Shown here: positions 15,934 to 24,138 of the stretch, in pieces
Layout of the letters: the number at the start of each line of letters is the position of its first letter
Numbering within the stretch: position 1 is the stretch's first letter
DNA from: Brevibacterium rongguiense
Lineage (GTDB): Bacteria > Actinomycetota > Actinomycetes > Actinomycetales > Brevibacteriaceae
Direction: 5' to 3'
DNA length: 41,720 nucleotides
NCBI RefSeq assembly: GCF_009857845.1
Contig: NZ_WWEQ01000025.1
Location: 1 to 41,720, forward strand
Translations under genes and position numbers: made by a program
Notes under the pieces: generated by a model
The model's database searches: none
The model's input: the letters and a program-made list of their open reading frames with translations, nothing else
Told to the model about the DNA's origin: nothing

Positions 15934-17307
15934 GTGGGCGCAGCGCCGAGGGGCGAGGGCCGGGAGGCCGCCCAGACCCGCCGGGAGACCGCGGCCGACC
16001 GCCGCGAGTGGGCCGCGATGTGCAGGCACGTGCGCGTGCCCACGATGTGGGGCATTCCGCTCCGCCTCTTCCTCGCGGCCCTCGCGCTGGGCCTCCTGCT
16101 GCCCCTGGCCGATCGCGTCCTGGCCCCGCTGACGGCCTACCCGCCCCTCGACGCCGGCGCCGTGGGCTCGCTGCTCGGCATCATCTCCGGGGCCATGGTC
16201 ACGCTCGCCGGCCTGGTCTTCAGCGCGCTGACGGCGGCCATGAGCCTGGGAGTGACCGCCCTGTCGGTGCGCATCTCCCCGGTCTTCCAGGGCGATCGCG
16301 TCATCCAGTGGGGGCTGGGCTGCTTCGTGGGCGCGTTCGCGTATGCGCTGCTCATCGCGCTCTCGATCGCCGTGGGCGGTCAGGCGTACCGGCCCTGGGC
16401 CTCGACCATCGTGGCGGTCATCATCACGACGGGCTGCGGCATCATGTTCATCGCCGTGGTTGTGCGCGTGTGCCGCCTGCTCAACCCCGGCGGCCTGCTG
16501 CGCCGCCTCGCCGCCGAGGGGCGCGAGGCCTCGCGCTACGACCCCGCCCGCTTCCACACCCGCGCCGCGGAGCTGGCCACGGGCACCGCGGCCGGCGGCG
16601 ATGCGGTGCGGCGGCGCAGGCGCACGCCGCGCGGGGACGTGGTGCTGGCCGTCAACATCCCGCGCCTGCTCGACTGCGAGGACGCCTGGGGCGTGCGCAT
16701 CGAGCTCGTCCCGAGCCTGGGCACCCCCGTGCCGGTGGGGGGCCTGCTGTTCCGCACGAGCGCGCCGGCCAGCCGCGCGCAGTGCCGCACCCTCGAGTCC
16801 GTCCTGGCGTTCGGCGACGTGCTCTCGCCCGCGAGCGGCCCCTTCGGCGCGATCCGCGCCATGGTCGACATCGCACTCAAGGCGCTCTCGCCCGCGGTCA
16901 ACGACCCGAGCCGGGCCGTCCAGGCACTCGATGAGATCGAGGACATCCTCGCCGAGCTCGCCCCGGACATCGCCGCCCGCGAGGCGCTGCTCGCCGCCCA
17001 CCCCGACGCCTCCGTCCTGCGCGACTGGACCCGCAGCTGGGACGACTACGTGGCCGCGGCCACGGACGAGATCCGCCAGTACGGCACCGGCAGCGTGCAG
17101 ATCCAGCGCCGCCTGCGGGCGCTCTTCGACACGTTGGCCGCGCAGTGCGAGCCCGGGCAGCGGGGGGCGCTGGCCGAGCGCCGCGCCGTCCTCGACCGCG
17201 GGCTCGAGCGGTGGTGGGCCGATCCGCTCGATCGCAGGCTCGCCGGGTGCGCCGACCCGCAGGGGCTGGGCCGTGCCGCCGGGACCGCCGAGGCCCCGCC
17301 GGCCTGA
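15934..17307 (+). CDS. DUF2254 membrane protein
   Basis: 457 residues. Four membrane segments in the first ~190 residues (LRLFLAALALGLLLPLADR, a second around LLGIISGAMVTLAGLVFSA, then FVGAFAYALLIALSIAV and IVAVIITTGCGIMFIAVVV) are followed by a large soluble part with AMVDIALKALSPAVNDPSRAVQALD, the hallmark of DUF2254. The function is unknown; the family is common in soil bacteria. GTG 15934 is chosen because AGGGAGGT lies 4 bases ahead of it. A -10 box TAGGCT at 15864-15869 places transcription start near 15876, downstream of the longest possible opening. It converges with the Mug gene with only 10 bases between the stops. Confidence 0.88.
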   Translation: MGAAPRGEGREAAQTRRETAADRREWAAMCRHVRVPTMWGIPLRLFLAALALGLLLPLADRVLAPLTAYPPLDAGAVGSLLGIISGAMVTLAGLVFSALTAAMSLGVTALSVRISPVFQGDRVIQWGLGCFVGAFAYALLIALSIAVGGQAYRPWASTIVAVIITTGCGIMFIAVVVRVCRLLNPGGLLRRLAAEGREASRYDPARFHTRAAELATGTAAGGDAVRRRRRTPRGDVVLAVNIPRLLDCEDAWGVRIELVPSLGTPVPVGGLLFRTSAPASRAQCRTLESVLAFGDVLSPASGPFGAIRAMVDIALKALSPAVNDPSRAVQALDEIEDILAELAPDIAAREALLAAHPDASVLRDWTRSWDDYVAAATDEIRQYGTGSVQIQRRLRALFDTLAAQCEPGQRGALAERRAVLDRGLERWWADPLDRRLAGCADPQGLGRAAGTAEAPPA

Positions 17308-17317
17308 GCGCTGCCGC

Positions 17318-18043
17318 TCAGCCCCGCCCCGACTCGGGTGCACCGCCCGTGGCCGCCCACACCTCGCGCCACTTCGCCGCCAGCGTGTCGGCGGTCTCGT
17401 GGGCGTTGAGGCCGCTGGGGTTCGGCAGCGCCCACAGCGGCACATCGTGCGGCCAGCCGGGCACCCAGGGCGCACCGTCGTCGGCTGCGGCCGGCTGCCG
17501 GCCGAGCACCGCCGCGGGCCGGTCGAAGGCCGTGCGGAAGGCGGTGATGCCCACGATCGCCACGGCGCCGGGCCGCAGCACGGCCGTCCGCCGGGCCAGC
17601 CGCTGCCCGCCCGCGCGCAGCTCCGCGGGCTTCAGCTGGGCGGCGCGGGCCGTGGTGCGGCCCACGAGGTTGGCGATGCCGATGCCGCGCTCGGCGAGCA
17701 GGCGCTCGTCGGCCGGGCTCAGCCCGCGCGAGGCATCGACGGTGCACGGCAGGATGCCCGCCGCCGCGAGCGAGGGCCAGAAGCGGTTGCCGGGCCGGGC
17801 GAAGGGCGCGTTCACCGCGGTCGTCCACGGGCTCGGGTTGATGCCCACGATGAGCAGGCGGACCCGGCCCGCGGACTGCGCGTCGTCCGGCAGCGGGAGC
17901 ACATCGTCGCGGACCGGCCCCTCGGCCGCCGCGGCGAGCTGCGCGGGAGTGGGCCGCGCGCCGCCCAGCGGCGAGGGCCGCCGCCAGGGCCGCCAGCGCG
18001 CGGGGAGACCGGATTCGGGGCCGAGGGGAGCGGGAGGCGACAT
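17318..18043 (-). CDS. mug: G/U mismatch-specific DNA glycosylase (Mug/TDG family)
   Basis: 241 residues. Uracil-DNA glycosylase superfamily family 2 motifs are clear: LLIVGINPSPWTT (motif 1, activating the water), NAPFARPGNRFWPSL, GIGIANLVGRTT, and the intercalation loop LPNPSGLNAH. It removes uracil or thymine opposite guanine in base-excision repair. Compared with E. coli Mug (about 170 residues) it has an N-terminal Pro/Arg-rich extension of ~65 residues. ATG 18043 is preferred over GTG 18049 because -10 box TAGGCT (18056-18051) ends 7 bases before it and no ribosome binding site is present. It converges with DUF2254; the oleate hydratase gene lies upstream on the same strand. Confidence 0.9.
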   Translation of the reverse strand: MSPPAPLGPESGLPARWRPWRRPSPLGGARPTPAQLAAAAEGPVRDDVLPLPDDAQSAGRVRLLIVGINPSPWTTAVNAPFARPGNRFWPSLAAAGILPCTVDASRGLSPADERLLAERGIGIANLVGRTTARAAQLKPAELRAGGQRLARRTAVLRPGAVAIVGITAFRTAFDRPAAVLGRQPAAADDGAPWVPGWPHDVPLWALPNPSGLNAHETADTLAAKWREVWAATGGAPESGRG

Positions 18044-18076
18044 GCCCACCAGCCTAGGCGCGCCTCGGGAGCGGTC

Positions 18077-19834
18077 TCAGATGAGGCCGTGCTCCTCGAG
18101 GAGCTGGCCGATCTCCCCGTGCTCGAGCCTGCCGCGCAGGTAGCCGCGCAGCGCCGCCGGCCCGGGCATCTCGACCTTCTTGCCGTCGCGCATCCGGGCC
18201 GAGGCCTCGAGCAGCGCGCGCACGTCGTACGTGGAGGCCCAGGTCTCCGGCACGCCGCGCTCCACGTCGAGGAGCTCGTAGACGGCCTCCATGCCCGTGC
18301 GCACCGAGTACTCGGTCGTGAAGATCGTGTCCCGGCCGGTCTCCGCGAATTGGCCGAGGAACGCGAAGTTCTGCGCGCCCTCCGGCACCACCTGCGGGCG
18401 ATCGCCGGCGCGACGGGGCATGAAGAAGCTCGTGACGTAGGGCATCATGACCGGCACGCACCGGGCGCCGGTCGCCGCGAGCTCCGGGATCTCCTCGACG
18501 GGCACGCCCAGGTGGTAGAGCCACTCCTGGGTGATCTCCTCGCCGGTGCACTGCGCCAGCGGCTTCTTCACGTAGTCGCCCTCGACATCGACGAACAGGC
18601 CGTAGACCCACACGACGATCTGGTCGGCCGGCTGCTTCTTGAAGTGCGGCTGGCGGTTGACCGTCCAGCTCAGCAGCCACTTCGAGTCCTCCGCGGTGAC
18701 GATGCCGCCGGTGACCACGCGGCCGCTGAACGGGTCGCGCTGGGCGATCCGCTCGATGTAGGCGGGGATGCGCTCATCAAGCGTCGTGACGGTGGCCGAC
18801 TCCCACTTCGTCTCCTCGATCGAGGAGCAGAACACCTCGGGCCGGCCGAAGGCGGGGTCCTTCTTCGCGATGCGCTTCCACAGGTCCCAGGCCGGTGCCG
18901 GGCCCTCGTTGAGGGCTGCGGGCGTGTGGTGGTCGCCGTCATCGGAGTTGTCCACGAGCGAGCCGATCGTGAGGAGCGCGAGGTCGTGCTCGCCCAGCTC
19001 GATCGTCTCCTCGGCGCCGGCGCGGCGGCAGTGGATCGCGGTGGCGCGGATCTCGCCGTTGCGGTGGGCGAAGTCCACATCGAGGACCTCGGTGCCGGAG
19101 CGGAAGACGACGCCGTGCTCGGTGAGGTAGTGCATGAGCGGCAGCACGAAGGACTCGTACTGGTTGTACTTCGTGAACTTCAGCGCCGTGAAGTCCGGCA
19201 GCCCGCCGATGTGGTGGATGAAGCGGTGGAGGTAGAGCTTGAATTCGAGCGCCGAGTGCCACTCCTCGAAGGCGAACATCGTCCGCCAGTACATCCAGAA
19301 CGGGGAGTCGAGGAACTCGCGGCCCATCGCCTCGTCGATGCGCTTGCCCTCCATCTCGGAGCGCTCGGCGAGAAAGATCTTCAGCAGGTCCTTCTGCGCC
19401 CGCTTGGGCAGGTCGAAGCGGCCCTCGTGGCCCGCGTCCTCGCCCTGGCGCACGGTGGCCCGGCGCAGCGAGTAGTTGGGGTCGTCCTTGTTGAGCCAGT
19501 AGAACTCGTCGAGCACGGAGGCGCCGTCGATCTCGAGTGAGGGGATGGAGCGCATCATGTCCCACAGGCACTCCATGTGGTTCTCCAGCTCGCGGCCGCC
19601 GCGGATGACGAAGCCCTTCTCCGGGACGTCCAGGCCGTCGAGCGCGCCACCGGCGATGTCGCCCTTCTCGAGGATCGTGACGTTGGCGCCGGGGACCCCG
19701 GCGTCGCGGATGAGGAAGACGGCCGCCGCGAGCCCGGCCAGGCCGCTGCCGACGATGTACGCCTTCGTCTCCTGCGCGTGGCGTGCGGGGCGGGGGCGCG
19801 CGAATGCCTCGTAGTTGCCTGCCGTGTGCTCCAT
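18077..19834 (-). CDS. ohyA: oleate hydratase (MCRA family)
   Basis: 585 residues, close to the family's usual length. The N-terminus GNYEAFARPRPA and the FAD-binding stretch YIVGSGLAGLAAAVFLIRD, followed by ILEKGDIAGGALDG, are diagnostic. So are GGRELENHMECLWDMMRSIPSLE in two overlapping parts and FAFEEWHSALEFKLYLHRF. It adds water to the cis-9 double bond of oleate, giving 10-hydroxystearate; the family detoxifies or begins modification of host and dietary unsaturated fatty acids. ATG 19834 has GGAAGGA upstream. The promoter (-35 TTGTAG, 16 bases, -10 TACACT at 19892-19887) lies under the TetR operator, so it is most likely repressed by the divergent TetR protein and induced by a fatty acid or acyl-CoA. 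Confidence 0.93.
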   Translation of the reverse strand: MEHTAGNYEAFARPRPARHAQETKAYIVGSGLAGLAAAVFLIRDAGVPGANVTILEKGDIAGGALDGLDVPEKGFVIRGGRELENHMECLWDMMRSIPSLEIDGASVLDEFYWLNKDDPNYSLRRATVRQGEDAGHEGRFDLPKRAQKDLLKIFLAERSEMEGKRIDEAMGREFLDSPFWMYWRTMFAFEEWHSALEFKLYLHRFIHHIGGLPDFTALKFTKYNQYESFVLPLMHYLTEHGVVFRSGTEVLDVDFAHRNGEIRATAIHCRRAGAEETIELGEHDLALLTIGSLVDNSDDGDHHTPAALNEGPAPAWDLWKRIAKKDPAFGRPEVFCSSIEETKWESATVTTLDERIPAYIERIAQRDPFSGRVVTGGIVTAEDSKWLLSWTVNRQPHFKKQPADQIVVWVYGLFVDVEGDYVKKPLAQCTGEEITQEWLYHLGVPVEEIPELAATGARCVPVMMPYVTSFFMPRRAGDRPQVVPEGAQNFAFLGQFAETGRDTIFTTEYSVRTGMEAVYELLDVERGVPETWASTYDVRALLEASARMRDGKKVEMPGPAALRGYLRGRLEHGEIGQLLEEHGLI

Positions 19835-19876
19835 GGTCCGTCCTTCCCGATGCGTGCCGAACGGGGCTCATCCGGC

Positions 19877-19915
19877 CTCAATATTGAGTGTACTCAATTT
19901 TGAGTGGACTACAAT
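19877..19915. promoter_or_regulatory. divergent ohyA/tetR promoters with TetR operators
   Basis: TTGAGT-GT-ACTCAA at 19884-19897 has perfect 6-bp arms and holds the ohyA -10 (TACACT, minus strand). A second site, TTGAGTGGACT, starts at 19900, and a TTGAG half-site lies at 19882-19877 on the minus strand. The tetR -10 TACAAT is at 19910-19915, 6 bases before ATG 19922. One repressor could shut both directions. Confidence 0.75.
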
Positions 19916-19921
19916 CGCAGA

Positions 19922-20656
19922 ATGACGACGATTGAGGGGGCCGCGGCGGCAGGGACATCGCCCACGACGGGGCGGGAGCCGCCGGCACCGGGCAGGCGCG
20001 AGCGGGCCAAGGCGGACAAGCGCGCGCGGATCCTCGCCGCGGCGCGCGCGCTCTTCGAGGAGCGCGGCTTCGAGGCCACCTTGATGAGCGAGGTGGCCCA
20101 GGCCGCGGACGTGGCCCAGGGGACCGTCTTCCAGCACGCGGCGACGAAGGCGGAGCTGCTCATGATGGTCACGGCGGCGCTCTGGGGCGGGCACGAGGAG
20201 GCGCAGGCCGCGGCACCGCGACCTGGGCGCGGCGTACCCGGCGCATCCGGCACCCGTCTGGCGGCGGGGGAGACCGCGGGGCAGATCGCGGACCTTATCT
20301 CGCCGTTCGTCGCCGCCATGCGCCGCTGGCCCGAGCCCACGACGTGGGTCGCCCGCGAGATCCTCTTCGGCGCGGACATGCCGCACCGTCAGCAGGTGCT
20401 CGCCCACGTGGAGGCGCTCGAGGACCAGATCGCCGCCCGGCTGCGGGGGGCGGAGGAAGCAGATCGGGAAGACAGGCAAGCGGCCCAGCCCGACTCCCGC
20501 ACCGATGCCGCGGCGACCGGTGCCCGCCTCATCGTCACCGGCGTGCTCGTCGAGCTCAACCGCTCCCGGCAGGGGCGCATCGACGGCGCGGACATCGATG
20601 TGGTCCTGCGCCGGCTCATCGACCTCGTGGTGGCCGGGGCGTCAGCCGCTCGGTGA
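19922..20656 (+). CDS. TetR-family transcriptional regulator of ohyA
   Basis: 244 residues. After an Ala/Gly-rich leader of ~35 residues comes the TetR helix-turn-helix: KRARILAAARALFEERGFEAT, then MSEVAQAADVAQGTVFQHAATKAELL. The C-terminal ligand domain is divergent, as usual. It is divergent from oleate hydratase with overlapping operators, and the same operator occurs before the 3-hydroxyacyl-CoA dehydrogenase gene, so it is probably a local fatty-acid-responsive repressor. An in-frame GTG at 19904 is possible, but it would lie upstream of the -10 box TACAAT; ATG 19922, exactly 6 bases after that box, is preferred and implies a leaderless, self-regulated message. Confidence 0.9.
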   Translation: MTTIEGAAAAGTSPTTGREPPAPGRRERAKADKRARILAAARALFEERGFEATLMSEVAQAADVAQGTVFQHAATKAELLMMVTAALWGGHEEAQAAAPRPGRGVPGASGTRLAAGETAGQIADLISPFVAAMRRWPEPTTWVAREILFGADMPHRQQVLAHVEALEDQIAARLRGAEEADREDRQAAQPDSRTDAAATGARLIVTGVLVELNRSRQGRIDGADIDVVLRRLIDLVVAGASAAR

Positions 20657-20766
20657 CCCGGAAGCCGCCGCCGGCCGGTAACGGCTCGATGCCCCACCGC
20701 ACGGCCGGCAGGCGCGTGCCCGCCAGCGCAGGCGCGCCCCGCGGAAGAGGTGCGAATGCGAGGCCC

Positions 20767-20817
20767 GCAGCACCGGCCCGGCCTCAACCGCGGGGTCCTC
20801 GCTGGCCCCGGTGCTGC
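20767..20817. terminator. long stem-loop in the tetR/SAP-protein convergent gap
   Basis: GCAGCACCGG (20767-20776) and CCGGTGCTGC (20808-20817) form a perfect 10-bp stem around a 31-base loop. It lies between two converging genes, 12 bases past the end of the leftward gene, and is the strongest inverted repeat in the 172-base gap. A terminator role is likely. Confidence 0.5.
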
Positions 20818-20828
20818 GCGCCATCGCC

Positions 20829-21170
20829 TCAGTCGCGCCGCTCGGCCCGGTGCACCGCGCGCTCGAGTTCGGCCTTGTCCATCGAAGGCCTGCCCTCGAT
20901 GCCGTGGCGCTTGGCGTCGGCGTACAGCTGGTCGCGGGTGCGGCCCTGGGGGCCCTCGTGCGAGTGCTGGCCCCCGCGCTTCGACGGGGACATGTCCTGC
21001 GTCGAGGTGCGCGAGGCGTCCTTCGCCTCGCCCTCCTGGGCGCGCTCCTTGTTCACGGTGCGCGCGGCGATCTCCTCCGCGGTGTCCTCGGAGCGGCCGC
21101 GCTGCTCGAGGCTGTCGCGGATGTGCTCGTACTGCCGCTCGCGCTTGTCACTCCACGGCTGCTGGGGCAT
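20829..21170 (-). CDS. SAP/Rho-N-like small basic protein (often named plasmid stabilization protein)
   Basis: 113 residues, hydrophilic. The N-terminal part WSDKRERQYEHIRDSL and DTAEEIAARTVNKERA, and the C-terminal TRDQLYADAKRHGIEGRPSMDKAELERAV, match a small family common in Actinobacteria. The C-terminal part resembles the Rho N-terminal or SAP fold, which binds nucleic acid. The name plasmid stabilization protein is inherited and not demonstrated. A GGGAAGGGAG ribosome binding site precedes ATG 21170. It lies 29 bases downstream of the eRF1-like gene on the same strand and is probably co-transcribed with it, which suggests a stress or translation-related role. Confidence 0.8.
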   Translation of the reverse strand: MPQQPWSDKRERQYEHIRDSLEQRGRSEDTAEEIAARTVNKERAQEGEAKDASRTSTQDMSPSKRGGQHSHEGPQGRTRDQLYADAKRHGIEGRPSMDKAELERAVHRAERRD

Positions 21171-21199
21171 GGCCGCTCCCTTCCCGCTGGCCGGCGCGC

Positions 21200-21862
21200 T
21201 CAGCGCCCGGCGAGCTCCTGGGCCTTCTTCTCGATCTCCGGCTCGCCGGCGGCGCTCAGGTCGATGTCGCCCACCGCGACGACGTGCGCGTGGAGCGGGT
21301 GGCTGCCCTTCTCCAGGTACTCCGCGAACGCCTGCGCGGCATTGGACTTGCCGGTGCCGTGGCCCAGCAGCACGAAGTCGCGGCCCGCGGCGTCCCTATT
21401 GAGGTCCGCGACGAGGTCGTCGAAGAAGCGCTTGAGGTCGTTCTCGTCGTCCCGGCCGGTCTTCTTCTCCACCGTGCGCATATGGTGGCCGCGCGAGTCC
21501 GGGTTCTTCTCGTGCTCGTGCGCGTCGACCTCCACGTCGTGGGCGCTGAGGTCGAAGTCGTAGAACCGCGCGTCCTCCTCCGTCAGCGTGACGACGAACA
21601 GGCGGCCGGTGCCCTCGGTCGACTCGTGCTTCGCGAAGAGGTGGCGGGCGTGCTCGATGTCCTCGATGCCCACGAGGCCGTCGTGCTGGCGGCGGAAGAC
21701 CTGGCGGTGGCCGTTCATGTCGACGGCCAGGCGGTCCCCGGACTCCTGCTCGACACGGTCCGCGTAGTTCTCCCACATCGTGATGAAGTGGGTCCACTCG
21801 ATATCGCGCGGGGCGGGGCTTGCGAGGATGCGCTCCTTGGTCTTCTCCGCGTGATCGCTCAT
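21200..21862 (-). CDS. conserved hypothetical protein with possible bacterial eRF1-like domain
   Basis: 220 residues, strongly acidic. The middle (GRLFVVTLTEEDARFYDFDL) and C-terminal part (DLNRDAAGRDFVLLGHGTGKS, then VVAVGDIDLSAAGEPEIEKKA) resemble the bacterial archaeo-eukaryotic release factor-like (baeRF) proteins, thought to act on ribosomes; the match is by pattern only. There is no signal peptide. AAGGAGGAA before ATG 21862 is a strong ribosome binding site. A -10 box TAGGGT at 21926-21921 (minus strand) gives a ~50-base leader containing two to three GGGCCCGTG units. It is the first gene of a two-gene unit with the SAP-like gene. Confidence 0.6.
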   Translation of the reverse strand: MSDHAEKTKERILASPAPRDIEWTHFITMWENYADRVEQESGDRLAVDMNGHRQVFRRQHDGLVGIEDIEHARHLFAKHESTEGTGRLFVVTLTEEDARFYDFDLSAHDVEVDAHEHEKNPDSRGHHMRTVEKKTGRDDENDLKRFFDDLVADLNRDAAGRDFVLLGHGTGKSNAAQAFAEYLEKGSHPLHAHVVAVGDIDLSAAGEPEIEKKAQELAGR

Positions 21863-21945
21863 GGGTTCCTCCTTGGGTGTGCGGGCCCGTGGGCCCGTGG
21901 GTGGCCGGTGTTCGTCTCCGACCCTAGTCCGCGCCGGCGGCGGCG

Positions 21946-22401
21946 TCACTCCCGCACGTCGGCGGGCTCGTGGGTGAGGGGCAGGCCCGCGGCGGCCCAG
22001 GCCTCGAAGCCGCCGTCGATGTCCGCGGCCCGGTGCAGGCCCATCTGGCGCAGGCTGAAGGCCGCCAGTGCGGAGGAGTAGCCGTGGCGGCACACGATGA
22101 TCCAGCGCTGATCGAGGCTGCGCGCCTCCGGGATGCGCCACGCGAACGCGGGGTCCAGGCGCCATGGCAGCACGGTGAGGTCGATGACGAGGGCGCCGGG
22201 GATGTGGGCGGCGCTGCGGCGGTGGGCCTCCGTGCGGACGTCGACGATGAGGGCGCCTGCACCCTGCTCCGCCAGGGCCTCCTGCGGGCTGAGCCGCTCG
22301 ATGCCGGCCCGCGCCCGCGCGAGCAGGGCCATGGCACCCGGGGCGGTGGGCTCGGAGGTGCCCGCCGCGGGCGATGCGGGCGGTGAGTCGTTCGCTGCCA
22401 T
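21946..22401 (-). CDS. rhodanese-domain sulfurtransferase
   Basis: 151 residues with one rhodanese domain (about 35-145): ALIVDVRTEAHR, AHIPGALVID, and the active loop IIVCRHGYSSALA with nucleophile Cys104. The end GGFEAWAAAGLPL is typical. It carries sulphur as a persulphide and transfers it to cyanide or, more probably, to a thiol or protein acceptor; single-domain forms such as this resemble GlpE/PspE. It is cytoplasmic, with no signal peptide. ATG 22401 lies 6 bases after -10 box TACGGT (22413-22408, minus strand) with no ribosome binding site, so the message is leaderless. It is divergent from the DUF3152 gene. Confidence 0.88.
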   Translation of the reverse strand: MAANDSPPASPAAGTSEPTAPGAMALLARARAGIERLSPQEALAEQGAGALIVDVRTEAHRRSAAHIPGALVIDLTVLPWRLDPAFAWRIPEARSLDQRWIIVCRHGYSSALAAFSLRQMGLHRAADIDGGFEAWAAAGLPLTHEPADVRE

Positions 22402-22490
22402 CCCGGCACCGTACACCCCGCCCCCGCCCGCGGTGCTCCCACTCCTTCCGAAAAGCGCGGGGTGCCCACCGGCCCCCGTAGCCTTGCCCC

Positions 22491-23231
22491 ATGTCCGAGA
22501 AGCCCCCGAGCGCGGTGATCCGCCGGCGCCGCCTCATCGCCGCCTGCGCCGCGGTCTGCGCGCTCCTCCTCGTGGCCGCCGGAGTGCTGTGGGCCGCGGT
22601 CGCCCGCGGAGCCGGGCCCGGGGATGCGGAGGCCGAGCCGGAACAGCTCGCGGCGCCGAGCGCCTCGGCGCCCACCGGGCTGTCCACCCACGCGGCCGAC
22701 GGGGTGCCGGAGAAGGGCAGCGGCCGGTGGGCCGCGCTGGGGGAGACGAAGCGGGCCAATGCGCAGGGCCGCGCTTTCCCCGTCTTCATCCGCGTCGAGG
22801 ACGGCCTGCCGATCGACGCACAGGAGGCCGCGTCGTTCATCATGACGACGCTGCAGGACCGCCGCGGCTGGCAGCGCCTCGACCACGTGGCGTTCGCGCA
22901 GGTCAGCAGCCAGTCCAAGGCCAAGGTCACGATCAACATCGCCGCGCCGTCGACCGTCGACAGGCTGTGCGCGCCCGCCACCACCGACGGGGAGCTGTCC
23001 TGCCGCAACGGCGACAACGTCGTGTTCAACGCCCGACGCTGGCTCGCCGCGACCCCCGAGTTCGACAGCCTGGCCCAGTATCGGACCTACCTCGTCAGCC
23101 ACGAGGTGGGCCACGCCCTGGGGCACGGCCACGAGAAGTGCCCGGGCCGGGGCAGGCTCGCCCCGGTCATGCAGCAGCAGTCGATCTCGCTCCAGGGATG
23201 CCGCGCGAACGGGTGGCCCGCGCAGCGCTGA
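22491..23231 (+). CDS. DUF3152 membrane-anchored zinc metalloprotease-like protein
   Basis: 246 residues. A single membrane segment after basic residues (RRRRLIAACAAVCALLLVAAG, residues about 11-35) anchors the rest outside the cell. The external domain has a metzincin-like site HEVGHALGHGH (HExxHxxGxxH) and, downstream, a Met in LAPVMQQQSISL that could form the Met-turn. It also holds several Cys (RLCAPATTDG, LSCRNGD, HEKCPG, LQGC) that may form disulphides. The substrate is unknown. ATG 22491 lies 6 bases after -10 box TAGCCT (22479-22484), so a leaderless message is predicted. The macro-domain gene follows after 18 bases but has its own -10 box. Confidence 0.85.
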   Translation: MSEKPPSAVIRRRRLIAACAAVCALLLVAAGVLWAAVARGAGPGDAEAEPEQLAAPSASAPTGLSTHAADGVPEKGSGRWAALGETKRANAQGRAFPVFIRVEDGLPIDAQEAASFIMTTLQDRRGWQRLDHVAFAQVSSQSKAKVTINIAAPSTVDRLCAPATTDGELSCRNGDNVVFNARRWLAATPEFDSLAQYRTYLVSHEVGHALGHGHEKCPGRGRLAPVMQQQSISLQGCRANGWPAQR

Positions 23232-23249
23232 GGTGCCTACAGTGAGCGG

Positions 23250-23771
23250 ATGGACATCCGCATCGAGCCAGGCGACATCACGCAGATCGACACGGACGCG
23301 GTCGTCAACGCCGCGAATTCCACGCTGCTGGGCGGCGGCGGCGTGGACGGCGCCATCCACCGCCGCGGTGGCCCGGAGATCCTCACCGCCTGCAAGGAGC
23401 TGCGGGCCACGGCCTACCCGGACGGCCTGCCCACCGGCCAGGCCGTCGCCACGACGGCGGGGAAGCTGCCGGCCCGCTGGGTCATCCACACGGTGGGCCC
23501 GGTCTTCGCCAAGAAGGAGGACCGCTCGCACCTCCTCGCCGCCTGCTACCGCAATGCGCTGTTGGCCGCCGCGGAGGTGGGGGCGGAGTCGATCGCCTTC
23601 CCCGCCATCTCCGCGGGCATCTACGGCTGGCCGATGGACGACGCCGCGCGGATCGCCGTGGAGACCGTCCTCGCCACCGCGCCGCAGGTGGAGGGCACGG
23701 TCCGCGAGGTCGTCTTCGTGCCGTTCGGCGCCTCCGCCGAGGCCGCCTTCCGGGCTCAGCTCGACGCGTAG
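23250..23771 (+). CDS. macro-domain O-acetyl-ADP-ribose deacetylase-type protein
   Basis: 173 residues, a single macro domain. It has VVNAANSTLLGGGGVDGAIHRRGG, with the conserved Asn and Asp that deacetylate or cleave ADP-ribose esters, LPARWVIHTVGPVF, and the phosphate loop AISAGIYGWP. It matches the MacroD/YmdB group that removes acetyl from O-acetyl-ADP-ribose or mono-ADP-ribose from proteins. It is cytoplasmic. ATG 23250 lies 6 bases after -10 box TACAGT (23238-23243), which itself starts 7 bases after the previous stop, so it is transcribed leaderlessly from its own promoter. Confidence 0.92.
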   Translation: MDIRIEPGDITQIDTDAVVNAANSTLLGGGGVDGAIHRRGGPEILTACKELRATAYPDGLPTGQAVATTAGKLPARWVIHTVGPVFAKKEDRSHLLAACYRNALLAAAEVGAESIAFPAISAGIYGWPMDDAARIAVETVLATAPQVEGTVREVVFVPFGASAEAAFRAQLDA

Positions 23772-23799
23772 CCGCCCGCGCGTGTGGGATGATTGCACC

Positions 23800-24045
23800 A
23801 TGGCTGACAAGGACATCCAGACGACCATCAACGAACTCGTCGAGCGCGAGCAGGAGCTGCGCCAGGCGGTGCAGGACGGCACGCTCTCGCCGGAGCAGGA
23901 GACCTCCGAGCTCAAGGGCATCGAGGTCCAGCTCGACCGCTGCTGGGACCTGCTGCGCCAGCGCCGGGCCCGCCGCGAGTTCGGCGAGAACCCGGACGGG
24001 GCCCGTGAGCGCTCGGCGGCCGAGGTCGAGGACTACCGCAGCTGA
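23800..24045 (+). CDS. DUF2630 family small protein
   Basis: 81 residues: INELVEREQELRQAVQDG near the start and IEVQLDRCWDLLRQRRARRE in the middle are typical of DUF2630, short helical, probably coiled-coil proteins found across Actinobacteria. The function is unknown. There is no signal peptide or membrane segment. The 28-base gap after the macro-domain gene contains GATGAT at 23788-23793, 6 bases before the ATG, which may be a weak -10 for a leaderless message. Read-through from the macro-domain gene is also possible. Confidence 0.85.
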   Translation: MADKDIQTTINELVEREQELRQAVQDGTLSPEQETSELKGIEVQLDRCWDLLRQRRARREFGENPDGARERSAAEVEDYRS

Positions 24046-24138
24046 GCGCCCCGAGCGCCCGCAGCCGCACGCGCGGAATACTGCGCGCCCAGCGGTGTTG
24101 TGCCAGGCAGCCCATGCATGCGAGCACAGGAGGTTGCC

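Noticed and set aside
16343-19540. 1065-codon open frame on the plus strand
   Set aside because: It spans DUF2254, mug and oleate hydratase in shadow frames; low-complexity Arg/Ser/Pro-rich translation with no motif.
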